Below, piece after piece: positions 21,454 to 34,500 of a DNA stretch of 64,000 nucleotides. Position 1 is the stretch's first letter. Each line of letters starts with the position of its first letter. Source of the stretch: Alternaria dauci (taxonomy: Eukaryota > Ascomycota > Dothideomycetes > Pleosporales > Pleosporaceae); the NCBI RefSeq assembly GCF_042100115.1, contig NC_091281.1:1426001-1490000 (forward strand). Direction: 5' to 3'. The notes below the pieces were generated by a model. That model saw nothing but the letters and a program-made list of their open reading frames with translations. It was not told the DNA's origin and did no database searches. The translations under genes and the position numbers were made by a program.

Positions 21454-22740
21454 TCAGCTTACGCGCCATTTCGTATCGACGAAAATGGCGTTTGACTGAA
21501 ACGGTCTAACGCTTTCCTCACTACTCCTGCCCTCCACCGGCGTCTTAGGCATTCCCGAGGACACCTCACACGAGTTGCCCACCTCTCTGTGGTTTTCCAG
21601 TGGTATCTCATCATCATCCACTACCTTGGTTCGTATCGAATACCTCACTCTGTTCACAACCTGGTGTCCTGAGTTCGCCGTCGTACCTCGCGTCCCGTTG
21701 TTCAGTATATGCTGGAACAAGGGTTTGAGCGACGGTAACGACGCAACAATGATCCCAACATCGTACTCGATGAAACGCCACATGGTAAATGTGTCTTGCA
21801 CGTATGGATCGGGATCGATGAGGGCGGTCTTCTGCTTCTCGGACTTGATGATAGCAGCAATACCAGTGAATACCCCGAGAGCTAAGATGCAGACCAGTGT
21901 TATCTTTGTGCGGCCGTTGAGTTGGAGTTGCCAAACGAGGGGAACCGGTAGAAGGGCAAGGAGGAAGTCTGTGCTAATGGTGACGGCTATATCGCGTGAG
22001 TGTTTGTCGTTGAAAGGACGGAGCTCACTCACCCGTGTTCATCATTCCTATGCCGGTAAACGTCGCTTGGTCGAAGCACACAGCAGTGCCTGTTCCGATG
22101 GGTGGCGGACGGAGCCTTAGGTCCCATGTAGCTGCTACGGGAATGCACTGCCAGATCTAGGTAAGATCAGTTATGGTTGCAGTTGAACGGGCGTCTTCAG
22201 GTCCTAACTCACTAGTACGTTGTTAGTCAGGCGGCTATTTGTTACAATTCATGACCACATACCTAATGTTCCAACACAAGCCGTAGTGAACAAAATCATG
22301 AACACGATAAAACATCGCAGAAACCATATGTACGCCTTTCTCGTAACCAGCCGCAGCAGGAAAAAAGCAATAGATATCTTGACCAGCCCCACCCCAATGC
22401 CAACGATAATCGACTGCACTTGTCGAAGTTTTAGAAATTGTCGTTCATTTGCTGGGTTCATCCGCATCACTGAGAGGTGTTTCCCTAGGCCCACCTTAGC
22501 CTGTTCTGTATACACGACGAAAGTCGCCGTGGCGAATGCAAACGCAAGTAGTATTGTCCAGTCGTCTTTGCCGAAACATCTCAGCATAAAAGTCCGGACG
22601 TAGCATCTCAGCAAGACAATGAAGGCTGTGACTCCGAATAGGACGCCAGTTTGTGTTAGAAGCAGGGGTGCGTTGGTGTAGGCGATGTAGTCAGGATTCG
22701 AGAGATCAGGATCTGTATCAGCCGGGTTTGTACCAGACAT
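21454..22740 (-). CDS. Rhodopsin-domain (PTH11-type) membrane protein 2, first junction out of frame
   Basis: Seven-helix protein of the same family as the gene at 6047. Exons read as 22740-22263, 22156-22033 and 21986-21454. Seen: an N-terminal helix region with CFGKDDWTILLAF, VKISIAFFLLRLV, then QCIPVAATWDL with Cys in FDQATF, and the second-half helices TDFLLALLPVPLVWQL and YDVGIIVASLPSLKPLF, plus a Ser-rich tail. Exon 2 to exon 3 joins cleanly (G|GTGAGT to GATATAG). The exon 1 donor TTAG|GTATGT and the only sensible acceptor CCTAG|ATCTGG leave the frame off by one. Either an unusual splice is used or the gene is disrupted. If intact it would be about 378 residues. Confidence 0.7.
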
Positions 22741-24351
22741 GATGAACGTGGGAAGTGCGCGTGAAAAGCAGTAGTGAATAGATCAAGAAAGAGTCATGCA
22801 TTCTTTGGGGCGCTCCCAGGAGTTCTGTACTTAATACAGACTGCCTTACGCCGTCTCATTATGATGCGGCACGAACCGAAAGGCTTCCGAGGTCGTCAAT
22901 CTCTCATGCTGAAACTTGACAGTGTAATAGATCCCTTGCTGTTCTCCCATGTATAGGCTAGTGCTTGGTAGACTCGGCTTCGAGGACCAGCTCGGTAGGA
23001 GGAGCTCGAAGCGACATAGACGTCACAAAGATAGGCGCGGAGAAACCTGCTTTCACAACTAATGAACCACTGCTTGAAGGAAGTAACCAACGTGCTAGTG
23101 CATGGGCTGATGCGTGTCCCGACTCAAGCATCTTCGGTATAACAGATTCTTCCTGGACCATAAGACTATGAACCAGGCACCCGGTAAGCATGATAGACAT
23201 CCTTTGGTCCAAATAACGGACACGGTTCGGGGGGCATTTTTCCACCATGTCTTATTTCCACGATCCAATCTAGATGTCCTGTCGCATGCAGCAGGATTGT
23301 GGCGTGGTTGCTAAGCGAGGCTGCAGAGTTTTCAATGCAACATGATGAACGTACCAGATGTACATCATGATGGGGTATCGAGAAGATAGTTGAGAATGTT
23401 GTTGGATTTGATACACGGCAGTGTCAAATGGCGAACTGAGAACGACAAGGAAAGCGTAATACTTGTTGGTGCTATCCTAATATTATGTGGCAAGACATAG
23501 GCGAGACGGGGTTTCGCAACAGTTTTCTGGTCAAGCGCGGATGCAACCAAGGTGATTGCAGGATGCGCGGTGAGAAGAGGTAAGGAGGTGGAGAAAGCAA
23601 GATGAACGTGCGGCGGCTCAGTGCCCCGAGCCGCCTCCGGCGTGCTTGGCATTGCGGCGCGGGTCGAAATTATTGCCTCCACAGATTTCGTGCGCTAACC
23701 ATCATCAACCTCCGGATACCCGTCGTCATTCATAACAGCCCGGCCTGAGCCCGGCCTTCCTCCCGGATGTTATCCTATAGTAGACTTCCTGATTGCGTCT
23801 GAAAAGAAACATAAAAAGTCCGTGGGCTTGAGGCGTTGTAGCCATTGCCATTAACGGCATCCGCATGTACATCAAGCTACCGCAGCGGAGCAGCAATACC
23901 CACTGATTTTTAGATCCAATCCTACGCAAGGGTTGACGAAGGGTTGCCCATGTTACCCAACAGGTTTGCCTAACGTTGGGGAGATTTACCTGCATCCCGT
24001 TGAGTTGATGTACCGAGGCCGCATCCAGTCGTTTGTTTAATTCCGCACCACGGATTGTATGAGGCTTCATCCAAGCATCTAGATTGCGATGCAGGATGGC
24101 AAAGTAGATCCTTCATGTCAGGTCCTGAGTCGGCATCGCATGTTCCTCGCTTCGCGCACACGCAGTCCTGCAGGGGAGGCGGAAGCCGAGAGCGGCAGTC
24201 TGCAGAGAGCGGCAGGTATATATGGAGAGCGGCATCGTTTAGGAGACTGCAGACGCATCAGACCAATATTCTTTTTAGGTCTCTCGTTCATTGATCCTCC
24301 CTCCACCTAAAGAAGCAAAGGTGCGCCATCGACACTAGTCTTTTCGCCAAT
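22741..24351. other. Intergenic between divergent genes
   Basis: About 1.6 kb with no convincing gene; the flanking genes diverge. The right end holds the tyrosinase promoter with a TATA-like box and three copies of a 10-mer (24188-24234). The rest shows only short motif-free frames. Confidence 0.55.
24188..24234 (+). promoter_or_regulatory. Tyrosinase promoter: TATA-like box within triple GAGAGCGGCA repeat
   Basis: GAGAGCGGCA occurs exactly at 24188-24197, 24205-24214 and 24225-24234. A TATA-like GGTATATATGG (24216-24226) lies between the second and third copies, about 130 nt before the start codon. The repeats may be binding sites for a regulator; this is inference. Confidence 0.55.
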
Positions 24352-25726
24352 ATGCGCTTCTTCGATATTGCGACCTTGGCGCTTGTCAGCGGTGCTGGTG
24401 CTTTCAAAGTCACGGAGCACGATAAATTGGCTGCTCTTGGCCTAGCAAATGTCGGGATTGATGTTGCAAAGAATGGCTATCCAAACCCTGGCCAATGCAC
24501 TCTGAAGAATGTCAGAGTTCGACGTGAATGGTATGTACTTCACTTCGCGATTTGAAGTACACCGAGTTGACTGATATCTTTCCAGGTCCATGCTCACAAA
24601 GCCTGAGAGGCGTAACTACATTGATGCCATCAAGTGTCTCCACTCTAAGCCTGCTCTCACACCAGCTGGGGTCGCGCCTGGTGCCAAAAGCCGCTTCGAC
24701 GACTTTGTCGTGACTCACGTCTTACAGACGTACGCCGTCCACGCAACTGTATGTCTAAACTTCGAACATCCCTTCAAGCCAAACCACTCGTTTTGTTCTT
24801 TGGTACACTGTAGCGGGCGGGGCGACATGGTGTGCTGACATTATTAGGCCAACTTCCTATCTTGGCACCGATACTACATCTGGGCCTATGAGCAGCTCCT
24901 GCGTGACGAGTGTGGCTACAAAGGCTACTTGCCATACTACAACTGGGCATGGTGGCATGAAGACCCTGCCTCATCTCCGCTCTTCGACGGCAGTGATACC
25001 AGTATTGGTGATGCTGGTGCCTACGTTCCCGGAAGGAACTACACTTGCCTACCTTCCGAAGCGGCGGGATGTCCCATCAAACTCGAGCCTGGAAGCGGCG
25101 GTGGTTGTATCTCCGGTCCTTTGACAAACTGGACCTCAGGTATTGGGCCTATCCAATCCAAGGTCAAGGGAATCAAGCCGAACCCGCAGGCTGACGGCTT
25201 GGGCTACAACCCGAGATGCTTGAGTCGTGATGTCAACAAGCATGCTGCTTACAGGTCGAGGGACGAAGTGATCACTGAACTTATCAAGAGCAGCAAGGAC
25301 ATTCTTTCCTTCCAGAATCGCATGCAAGGCGATTTCCCGACCGGTTACCTTGGCGTCCACAGCGCTGGTCACTATACCGTTGGAGGAGATCAAGGCTCCG
25401 ACTTTTTCAATTCGCCGTCTGACCCTGTAAGTTCTTTTTTGTCGCGATTCATATTCACCGAGAATGATTGTTAACTCCATTAGGCTTTCTACTTCCACCA
25501 CGCCCAGATTGACCGCACATGGTGGATCTGGCAGAACCAAGATCTCAAGAACAGGAGGAACGCGATCGATGGCACCATCACTTTTCTGAACTCACCGCCG
25601 AGTCGCAACGGTACGCTCAATGACACTTTGACCTTGGGTCCGATGTTCCAGGATACTTTTGAGAACATTACGATCAAGGATGCGATGAGCACGCTTGGTG
25701 GGCCATTTTGCTATATCTATGTGTAG
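24352..25726 (+). CDS. Secreted tyrosinase-like copper oxidase
   Basis: Type-3 copper enzyme that hydroxylates and oxidises phenols. It has 387 residues from exons 24352-24530, 24586-24748, 24848-25426 and 25484-25726. Residues 1-18 form a signal peptide (MRFFDIATLALVSGAGAF). The first copper site is seen in FDDFVVTHVLQTYAVHA and NFLSWHRYYIW; the second in GVHSAGHYTVGG and DPAFYFHHAQIDRTWWIWQ. There are several N-glycosylation sites (NYT, NWT, NGT, NDT, NIT). The short form lacks the long C-terminal cap domain of classical melanin tyrosinases, so it may act on other phenols outside the cell. The junction into exon 3 uses TATTAG and keeps ATANFLSWHR in frame. Confidence 0.93.
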
Positions 25727-26310
25727 ATAGGTCTCCAGCTCAACTATAGAGAATTGGACACACTAATAGAAGTATCACTGACTTCTGCGCAATTTCTGGT
25801 ATGTACAATTTTTCATCGTGTTCGACAAGGGCGATGTTCCTTAGCAGGTGTATGGAGTTCAACGTTCTGTCCACTTGTGTGTTCTCAAAGTCGTCTTTAC
25901 TGAGACTATGCTGACTGGTTTTCGGTTGCGGATCATGCGACGCCACAAGCGTATATGTTTGTGCATGCGGTAATGAGATGATTTGGGTGGGTGCAGGCAG
26001 CAGCTTGGGAACCAACTTTGCACCTCTAGCCTTCAATTCGAGACAAAAATAGTGCCTTTATAGCTACAGCGTGCAGAGAGGGACATTCGCGGATGCAGAC
26101 CTTGAGACTTAGCGCAATTGGTCTTCATTGATAGCCCAAATGGGTAGTGAAATAAGAGGATGTAGTGAAGATATTAAGTATCGCATTATCGTTTTGATTT
26201 TAGGTATAGTTACAGAATTCCGATCATGCCGTCCCAACATTGTACCATTATGTCCAAACCATGACTAACGAGTCAATGATTCATGCAGCCGTCCAGAGTT
26301 TGAAGGGTAT
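25727..26310. other. Intergenic between convergent genes
   Basis: Holds the 3' ends of the tyrosinase and CFEM genes. It is AT-rich near 26140-26230. No gene or repeat is seen. Confidence 0.5.
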
Positions 26311-26976
26311 CTACAACGCAAACATGGCAAGGGCGGCGGCACCAAGGATACCGACAGCCTGGGTAGCCTGAGCAGCACCACCGGTGAACTCAGACACAGA
26401 GGAAGAGGGAGTCGTGCTCACGCTGCCAGTGGCGGTAGGGGTAGCGGTCACGGACGTGGATTCGTCGTCGTCGTCGGACAGGGCAGACGACAGGGATGAA
26501 GCGGCAGATGCGACAACGGAAGAGGCCTCAGACAGGATAGAAGTCACCTGGGAGGCCACGGAGGAAGCCACGGAGGAAGCGGCCGAGGCAGCAGCAGATG
26601 TAGCGGAGGCTACAGCAGAGCTGGCAGCAGGGGCGCTTCCCTCAGGGATGCTGATGGGGACGCCAGCGGCAGCGCAGGTGGACTCAACAGCGGAGATGGC
26701 GGCGGCCTGGTCCGAAGGAGAGCATGCACCCTCAACGCAGGGCTGAACCTGGGAGAGGAGCTGAGCACCCTTTTGGCAGTGGCATTCGAAGTCGGTAAGA
26801 GACTCGCAGCCGTCGCTGGTGAGTGGGCCGATGAAGCAGTTGAGCTGTGCAGTGTTAGTTTACATGACACCCACGGAAAGTTTCTGCCAACGTACAGCGC
26901 AAGACGGGATGTTGTTGAGCTGAGCGGCGCCAACGGAGGCCAGAGCGACGACGGTAGCGATGGTGAAGGTCTTCAT
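26311..26976 (-). CDS. GPI-anchored CFEM-domain cell-surface protein
   Basis: Small cell-wall or plasma-membrane protein of 204 residues from exons 26976-26896 and 26844-26311. The signal peptide is MKTFTIATVVALASVGAA. The CFEM module follows, with all eight Cys visible: IPSCA, LNCF, DGCE, FECHCQ, QPCVEGACS and STCAA. A Ser/Ala-rich stalk has a short Asp run (DDDDES). The end is a hydrophobic tail GILGAAALAMFAL after small residues, the usual GPI-attachment pattern. CFEM proteins bind haem in some yeasts and act in host interaction in some plant pathogens; which applies here is unknown. A TATAAA box lies at 27089-27094, 113 nt upstream. Confidence 0.93.
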
Positions 26977-29606
26977 TTTGACGAAAGTTCTGGTGTTGAT
27001 ACAGTAATGGATGTAGTGAAATTTCTTTGGTATGTGTACAACGACAGTGAAGCTTGCAGAAAAACGAGTAGCCGGCTGTCACAAGCTCTTTATATCAACC
27101 GCGTCTCGAGGCCTCCCAAGTCCTGGTGGGAAACAAGCTAGCACTGTAGCACCCAAGTGGATACTGCAGAGGGCATCTCGTTCGCCCCCCCTTCAAGATC
27201 TGCGTGCAGCCCCTGGAGGTATTGCTCAATGTGGTAGAGCTTGATGACGCTACCCCAGACTACCAACTGCTAGCGGCGGCTGGTCAAGACTGGACTGATG
27301 ATGGGAAAGTCCATTGCTTGCCACTGCCACGGAACGAAGCGCGCCGCGCCTCGCCGCATACTTGGTCGTGATTCACGAAGGACCTATTACCCGCGTAGTT
27401 TGAGTATTAATATTCTTGACATATCGTAAATGAAAACTGGGGAGAGTACGTGAGTAACGAGCTATTGGTGTGTCGGTTGGATGTCATTGGTAACGATTGG
27501 CACTCAGGCGATGGCAGGCGCAGGCAAGGGACGGGGGAAAGAACCTGTTAAGGCGCCAAGACACTAGAAGCTTTTGCTCATTGGGCATCCTGCAGCCAAT
27601 GACGGAGCTGGCCGTCCTGATTTAACCGCTTTCGGAGTTAGTGCGGTGCATGAAAATCCGGGGCAGTCTTGGAAGGTACGCTTGCACATGCCAAAACGCA
27701 AACTGAACGAGGATGCACCTCACTGGCTTGAGCAGTTATCCGTCGATAACACGCCCTCTCGAGCATGGGCAATATGATGATTGGGTGGCGGCAGGAAGAA
27801 GGCGAAACAAAATCGATAGCTGGCGCTGGATCCATTGTTACAACCCCGCAAACTTTCGACCCTTCCCGGCCATACCCCCGGGGCAATCCATGCCCCCAGC
27901 TTTCTGGCTAAGCTCCCATCTAGTCGCGCAGAAAGTCGCCAGCAACCTGGCCCACTCGTCGAGTGAACGTGCCATCCGAGCGCTGATCGCTGTGAAATAC
28001 TCAGAGAATGACGATTGATTGGGTGGCGTACGCGTGGCGGCCTTGCTATGCCTGCATTCTGAGAAGAGGGAGTCGCCTTGTGTATCTTCAGGTGCGGTGC
28101 TGTAGGGTGTACTTCTTGACGTGTATAGCGCTGTCGTGAGACCAGTACGACGTCGTTATTGAAGAGCAAGGGTATGGCTGTTCCTGCGTCATATTATGCG
28201 GAGTCAGCTTCCTCCTCTGGAAGGATTTGGCGGCTCGGTCTGTCTCTGGCTTCAAGCTCCTCGGCAGCATGTGCTTGTACTTGCGCCCACCCACTGCTCC
28301 TGCGCAATCACAGGGAGCCGGGGCCATGAGGTGTAAAGTGGAGAACCCGGGAGATCTGGGGAAACAAGCATCGTAGCAATGGACATGGACGGGGCGTGTT
28401 GACGTGTTCGCGACGCATTGCGTGGTCATAGTTGTGATTGTCTGAACATTCTTTTCGGTGAACGCCACACATGTTGTTCACAGTATCTGACATGTGAGCT
28501 CCGTGCCGTGGCTCTACGATGTTGCGGCGCGGGGTCTCGTATTGCCCCTGCAGGTCTCGAAATGTGGTGTGTATGTGCGAGCGTCGTGCATTGGACCATT
28601 TAACCATGGCAGATATTGGAAGATTCGGTGTTGGCACCCATAGGAGATTGCCCACCAGCTCTCTTACGTACAAGGTTGCCGGCTATGTAACCTCATCGAG
28701 CTCCCAACATTCCGGGCTCTTCCTCCTATCGAGATGTATTGTACGAGGCCTGCGCACCGATCTTGCGGCCGCTATTGAGTGCCATCTTTCGATCCCTGAA
28801 TTTTCACAGGTTGGGGTTGGCGGAAGACGAAGCTGTAACAATGAGCAAACGACATGATCGAAAGTGATGCTGTTGTGCGATACGCTGCAATTGAACGCAA
28901 TGAATTCCTCAAACTGGGTTCATAAGAGCTTGCGCTTCAGAGGATGCAACAGATCCATAGTTTGACGCGTTCACGACCAGGGGCGTTTGCAATAGAGGAA
29001 CCGCGCAAGGTATGTGTGCCCATCTCGTTTCGCGGGCTGGAGTATGATGCTGCTGCTGATCTGCGCAGCGACCGACACTGTCCATTCTGACAACGAATGT
29101 GATCAAAATAGAAGTCGTCTCTCTGGAAAAAACCAAATGTATATGTATTGCGATATTCAGAGTCCTAGTTGATATGAAACGGAACCGTGCAAAAAGGGAC
29201 GAAGTGTACCGATGGTCACTGGAAGACCAGAGGGTATGACAGCAATTCGATGCAATGAAGACTGAAAAAATATCGCGACTGGTGATATAGGAAATCAGAA
29301 AATGGTGCAAGGATAGCAACATATGTCGTGCTGAAGTCGAGTGCGAGGCTGAGCAAGCTCAGAAGATGGCAGTGCTAGACATCAGATAAGATGACGCTCG
29401 GTCCTAGCTCGGCTTGGTGAGGCAGACGCGCTAGTGAAACTTCGGCCGCCAGTGTTCACGATGGAGAGTCGATGACCAGCAGTTGGCCTCTGGTGTCACC
29501 CAACACATCAACACGTAGATTTTTTCCATACCCGCCGCTGCAGTCGCGAACAATCACAGCTCACGCTAGTCCAGTCCATCTCCAAGCTCCACAACACGTC
29601 GTCATC
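26977..29606. other. Long gene-poor region between divergent genes
   Basis: About 2.6 kb. It holds the CFEM promoter at the left (TATAAA at 27089-27094, minus strand) and the Prp46 promoter at the right. Open frames up to 149 codons overlap on both strands and show no motif. No RNA gene could be supported. Confidence 0.5.
27089..27094 (-). promoter_or_regulatory. TATA box of the CFEM gene
   Basis: TATAAA on the minus strand, 113 nt before the start codon of the CFEM protein gene; spacing is typical of fungal promoters. Confidence 0.5.
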
Positions 29607-31160
29607 ATGGCCGAGACGGCAGCTTCGCGACCGCAAAGCACAGCGGAACAGCTGATCAGATCCTCTTCGAAGCGCACACGAGAGATATTCGCCGCCGACT
29701 TTGCGTCTCCGGCCGCACTAGACCACGCCTCTAATGGCAGTTTCTCGATACACCCAACCACACCAGCACCCTCGGCCGCCGCCGACCAGGCCAGCGTCGC
29801 ATCGCGCATCCGCAGCGAATATGAGCATGTACGCGAGCTCCCACCTGCGCTGGCCGCGAAAATGGCTAGCGCAGCATCCACGGCGGCCGAACGACGCAAG
29901 AAGATCAAGGCGCAGAACGCCGAAGAAAAGGCATCTGACCCTAAGATGCAGAGGATGATTGATGGTGTCGCAGAAAAGGCGGACAAGGCGCGCGACGCGC
30001 AGTCGATGCAGTTGGCAGTGAGGGCTGGAGGAAAGGGTACGGCGCCAAATGCTCAAGGACCTACCCCAAATAGAGACCAGACGTCCAGCGCGCTGGTGAG
30101 GAAGGACGTGGTCCGCCAAGCGAAGCCAGACTGGCATGCGCCCTGGAAGATCAAGACGGTCATTAGCGGACACATGGGATGGGTAAGCAACGGGACATTA
30201 CCACGCGCGATAGCGATAGTAGCTGACTCTGTATAGGTGCGATCGGTGGCCATGGAGCCTGGAAACCAATGGTTCGCTACGGGTGCCGCAGACAGGACAA
30301 TTAAGCTCTGGGATCTGATCAGCGGCCAACTGAAGATCACATTGACAGGCCACATTTCTGCAGTCAGAGGACTGGCAGTGAGCCCGAGACATCCATACCT
30401 CTTCTCTTGCGGAGAAGACAAGATGGTCAAGTGCTGGGATCTCGAGACCAACAAGGTAATCAGACATTACCACGGTCACTTGAGCGGAGTCTACTCGCTT
30501 TCGCTTCATCCGACCGTAGATGTGCTCTGCACGGGAGGACGAGACGGTGTAGTCCGCGTCTGGGACATGCGATCGCGCAGCAACATCCACGTCCTGGGGG
30601 GCCACAAGGGAACCATCTCTTCCATCCAGTGTCAAGAAGCCGACCCCCAAGTTATTTCGGGAAGCATGGACAGCACAATACGACTCTGGGACCTCGTTGC
30701 AGGAAAGACGCGCACGGTACTCACCCACCACAAGAAGTCTGTTCGCTCTCTTGCCACACATCCAACAGAATTCACATTCGCCTCTGGATCTGCACAATCG
30801 GCGAAGCAATGGCTGTGTCCGGAAGGCAAATTTATGCAGAACTTCTCGCCCGTCGACAGCATCATCAACACTCTGTCAGTCAACGAGAATAACGTCATGT
30901 TCGCTGGTAGCGACAACGGCGAGGCCTCATTCTACGACTGGAAGACAGGTCACCGCTTCCAACACGCAGAAAGCATCGCGCAACCGGGTTCTCTTGAAGC
31001 AGAAGCAGGTGTCATGTGCTCGACGTTCGACAAGTCTGGTCTGCGTCTCATCACTGGAGAGTCGGACAAATCAATCAAGATTTGGAAGGAGGATGAGGAC
31101 GCTACTCAAGAGACACATCCACTCGACTGGCAGCCGACACTCGGACGGCGGAAGTTTTAG
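29607..31160 (+). CDS. prp46: Pre-mRNA splicing factor Prp46 (PLRG1), WD40 protein of the Prp19 complex
   Basis: Spliceosome component of the Prp19-associated complex, nuclear. It has 499 residues from exons 29607-30182 and 30237-31160. The N-terminal 190 residues are low-complexity and charged, with [17 protein letters not shown]. Seven WD40 repeats follow from about residue 180: [59 protein letters not shown] and a final [11 protein letters not shown]. Length and repeat order match PLRG1. Start 29607 ([11 protein letters not shown]) was chosen over in-frame codons upstream because it opens the conserved region. The next gene follows 400 nt downstream on the same strand. Confidence 0.95.
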
Positions 31161-31559
31161 AGTAGATTGGCTTGGGAAGACGAAGTAGCGTGTGCATAGT
31201 GTTCGGAGTTGGATTGGCGTCAAGAATGTAATAGTATTGGGATCATGGCATCATTAGCATAGGAGGTTATACCAAGCACGAAGAGCGCAACCATTTCCAC
31301 GGTTGTTGATAGCGCATACAAAGCCTCAGCACGATACTGATAGTTCCACGAGTAACCCTCAGCCCAGGTTTGTTCAAATCAACATGAAGCTGTGCAGTAA
31401 CGAGCCCCGGAGTGTGCCCAGCCTGATGCATGTGAATACGGAATACGCGGGATACGTCAGTGGCCTAAGCTTGAAAGTGGGTTGTCCAAAGAACACCAAG
31501 CCTCCCGCACTCCCAACCATCCCGCTCAAGATGCAGAAACGGGCGGCACCCGCACGATT
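31161..31559. other. Intergenic between prp46 and the sorting nexin gene
   Basis: A 399-nt spacer between two plus-strand genes. It holds the prp46 3' end and the promoter of the sorting nexin. No distinct motif is seen. Confidence 0.5.
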
Positions 31560-34500
31560 ATGGCCCCCGTGAAGCACAGAGATGTGGTCTTCGCCGCTAT
31601 CGCCATCTTCATCGCCTGGGGGTACCTGACGCACTGGCAGCCCAAGCTACACTACCTACCCTACGCCTTTATCGCCGGCGCACTCGCGACGCTTGCGCTC
31701 CTAGCATGGCTCACCCTGACGACTGCCTGGGACAGGGACATACGGAGCGGCGGAAATGTCGACTACGGGCCGCGCCATGTCGCCTTCGTTGCGCCGGGCA
31801 GGTGGAAGGCTGAGAGGGAGGCCATGGACAGGAGGAACACGTACATGATGGAGCCGCTATACCCCGCGTCCTTTATGATATCAGACAGCATTGACGTGCT
31901 GATCGGACTGATAATGCGCGACTTTGTGAAGAGCTGGTATGGCAGCATCAGCAAAAGCCCGACGTTCATCAACGAGGTGGACCGGGCGATACGCGCTTCC
32001 ATGGGCGAGGTGCGCGAACGCATACTGGCAGTGGACATGGTCGAGACAGTCGTATCGCGCATGATCCCTCTTATCACAGACCACTTGCGGGCATCGTATG
32101 AAGCGGAGCGCATAGTTCGTGGGCGCAAGCTGTCACGGGATATCACAGATTCCGAGGAGCTTGACCTGGCTATTGCCGCCAAATACAAGGAGGGTCGATT
32201 GCATCCGGCGGCTTCGTTGGCATACTCGAATACCAAGCCTATACAGCAGCAACATCTACGAAGCATCGTCGCGCGACTACTGCCAAAGATCATGCCTGCG
32301 AACATGTCCACCAGTCCTGCCGTCAATGTGCTGATCAAGGAGCTTGTAGCCTGCGCAGTCTTGTTTCCTGTGATGCAGATGCTCGCTGACCCAGACATGT
32401 GGAACCAGCTTATGGAGGGCTATGTAAGAGTTTACCCGCCCGCGGTAGGACGTAGCTAACATGGTAGGGAAAATCGTTGATCCAAGAACGGAAGACTGTT
32501 CGCAAGATTCGAGCTGCTCTCGACGAGCACGCTCCGCCGTCACCGAAGAACCCCAAGAACGTTCAGTTCCCGAAGCTTGCACCTGGCGACAACGAGCGAC
32601 GATTTGAACGTTTCATTCGAGCCATCCGGCAAACCAATACCCTTGCAGATGCGAGACGATTTCGCAGCGAGGTGTCAAGTCAGTTACGGAAGGACTCAAT
32701 GGTGGACGGGCAAGATCCTGTATATCTTCGGCGTCTAGAAACAGCGCGGCAAATTCTGGACACAAAGGTTGCCAACCTCAGCGCTGGAGGCTCGGTTCGG
32801 GCAAAAGTTGCCGAACAGGAGAAACCAAAGCACAAACGTACATCGTCCAAATTCGCAAACGCGTCCCTGCGCGAGGTGCTGTACGATGCCTCGGGTTTGT
32901 CCTGCTTCATGGAGTTCATGGATCAGGCAGACTTGATGAGACTAGTGCAATTTTGGATCGTGGTCGATGGCTTCCGCAATCCGCTAGAAGTAGAGACTGA
33001 AGAAGCGCCGGACTATATAGGCGCGCTTCCTGCCTGGACAGAGTCTGACCGTGCAGACCTGGCGCAAATCCACGATGCATATCTGTCAAAACCGGAGCTG
33101 AAGATACTACCTGAAGCCCGGCAGGCGGTCTCGGAGTTTCTCAAAGCTGGACGCAAGGCGACACCGCAGCAATATCATAATGCGCGGCGTTCATTGTTGC
33201 GCGCGCAGACGGCGGCATACGACCAGTTACAAGAACCCTATTTCCGGAGGTTCAAGAAATCCAATCTGTACTACAAGTGGCTAGCCATGGATGAGGCAGC
33301 GAACGCTCAGAATAGCACCGTCAATACCAGGACTGTAGCGCAAACGCTCGACAACTCGTCTGCAGCGGCACCTACCATGGTCCGGACACAGTCACGGCAG
33401 AAGAGCGCGTTGCAGATCCCGCATAGCGACCTGCGTCGAGCCGTCGCATCATCGTCAGATTTGAAAAGCCAAGGAAATGTCAAGAACGCCGAACCGCCCG
33501 CACGACGCTCTTTAGATGTACAGACGCCGTCTGCACGTCCGCCACTTTTTGACGATGATTACGACTCCGACCCTCTTGCACACTCGACTGCAAGCCTTAA
33601 CTCGGACTTCGGCCATGGCCGCACCAACGGCAACAACACGCAAGTAGTCGATGCCATGCAAGCTGCTATTATTGATATCATGGATGAGCCTGAGGGATCC
33701 TTGTTCTATGAGCCAAGTCTAAAGTCGCCACTAGACAATGTCTCAATGCGCGGATCCGTCGATTTACCACGAGTGTCGTCCCCCCGCCCTCAAGCACAAT
33801 CACATCAAAGCAAGGAAGACCTCAAGCCAAGTATAGCGTCACTAGGCCTGGTTGGCGAGCCCAGAACGCGTGGAGTCTTTGATGATGATATCTTTGGCGA
33901 TGAGGAAAGATTCCTGGAAGACGAGATCGATGATCCCATACCAAGAAGTAAATCCGAAGAGGAAGAGATACATGAGGCAGCGCCTGGAGATCTGGGTCTT
34001 GCTGAGGCTATCGATGCGCTTACTGCAGATATCGAGCGTCTTGTATCGCAAGAGTCTATCGTGGACTCTCTTACGTCGAAGGCCGAGTTGACAAATAACG
34101 CCGCCGAACTGAGGATCCTACGAAAATCGAAAGCTAGCCTTCAGCGAGAGATACAGAGGAAGGAGCTACAACGTCAGCAGTACATTGTTCAAGAGAGCGA
34201 TAACAGCTTGTACGGACGAGCGACTGTGTTCATCCAATCGATCATGGTCGGTACCGAGGAAGACGGTAAGGAGTACGCCATGTATGTCATCGAGGTTCGA
34301 CGACGTGCTGGTGATCAGATGCCTGCCGCTACTTGGGTCGTTTCACGACGGTATAGCGAGTTCCACGAACTCAACAAAAGACTTCGAGCGAAATTTCCCC
34401 AAGTCCGGAATCTAGAATTTCCGCGCCGGCAGATGATGCTCAAGCTTCAAAAAGACTTCCTCCACAAGAGGCGGCTTGGTCTTGAGAAATACCTGAGAGA

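Noticed and set aside
26384..26746. 120-codon plus-strand Glu/Ala-rich frame
   Set aside because: Mirror image of the Ser/Ala-rich stalk of the CFEM protein on the minus strand.
27222..27240. A-box-like tRNA promoter sequence (TGCTCAATGTGGTAGAGC)
   Set aside because: No B box, anticodon arm or acceptor stem could be formed from the flanking sequence.
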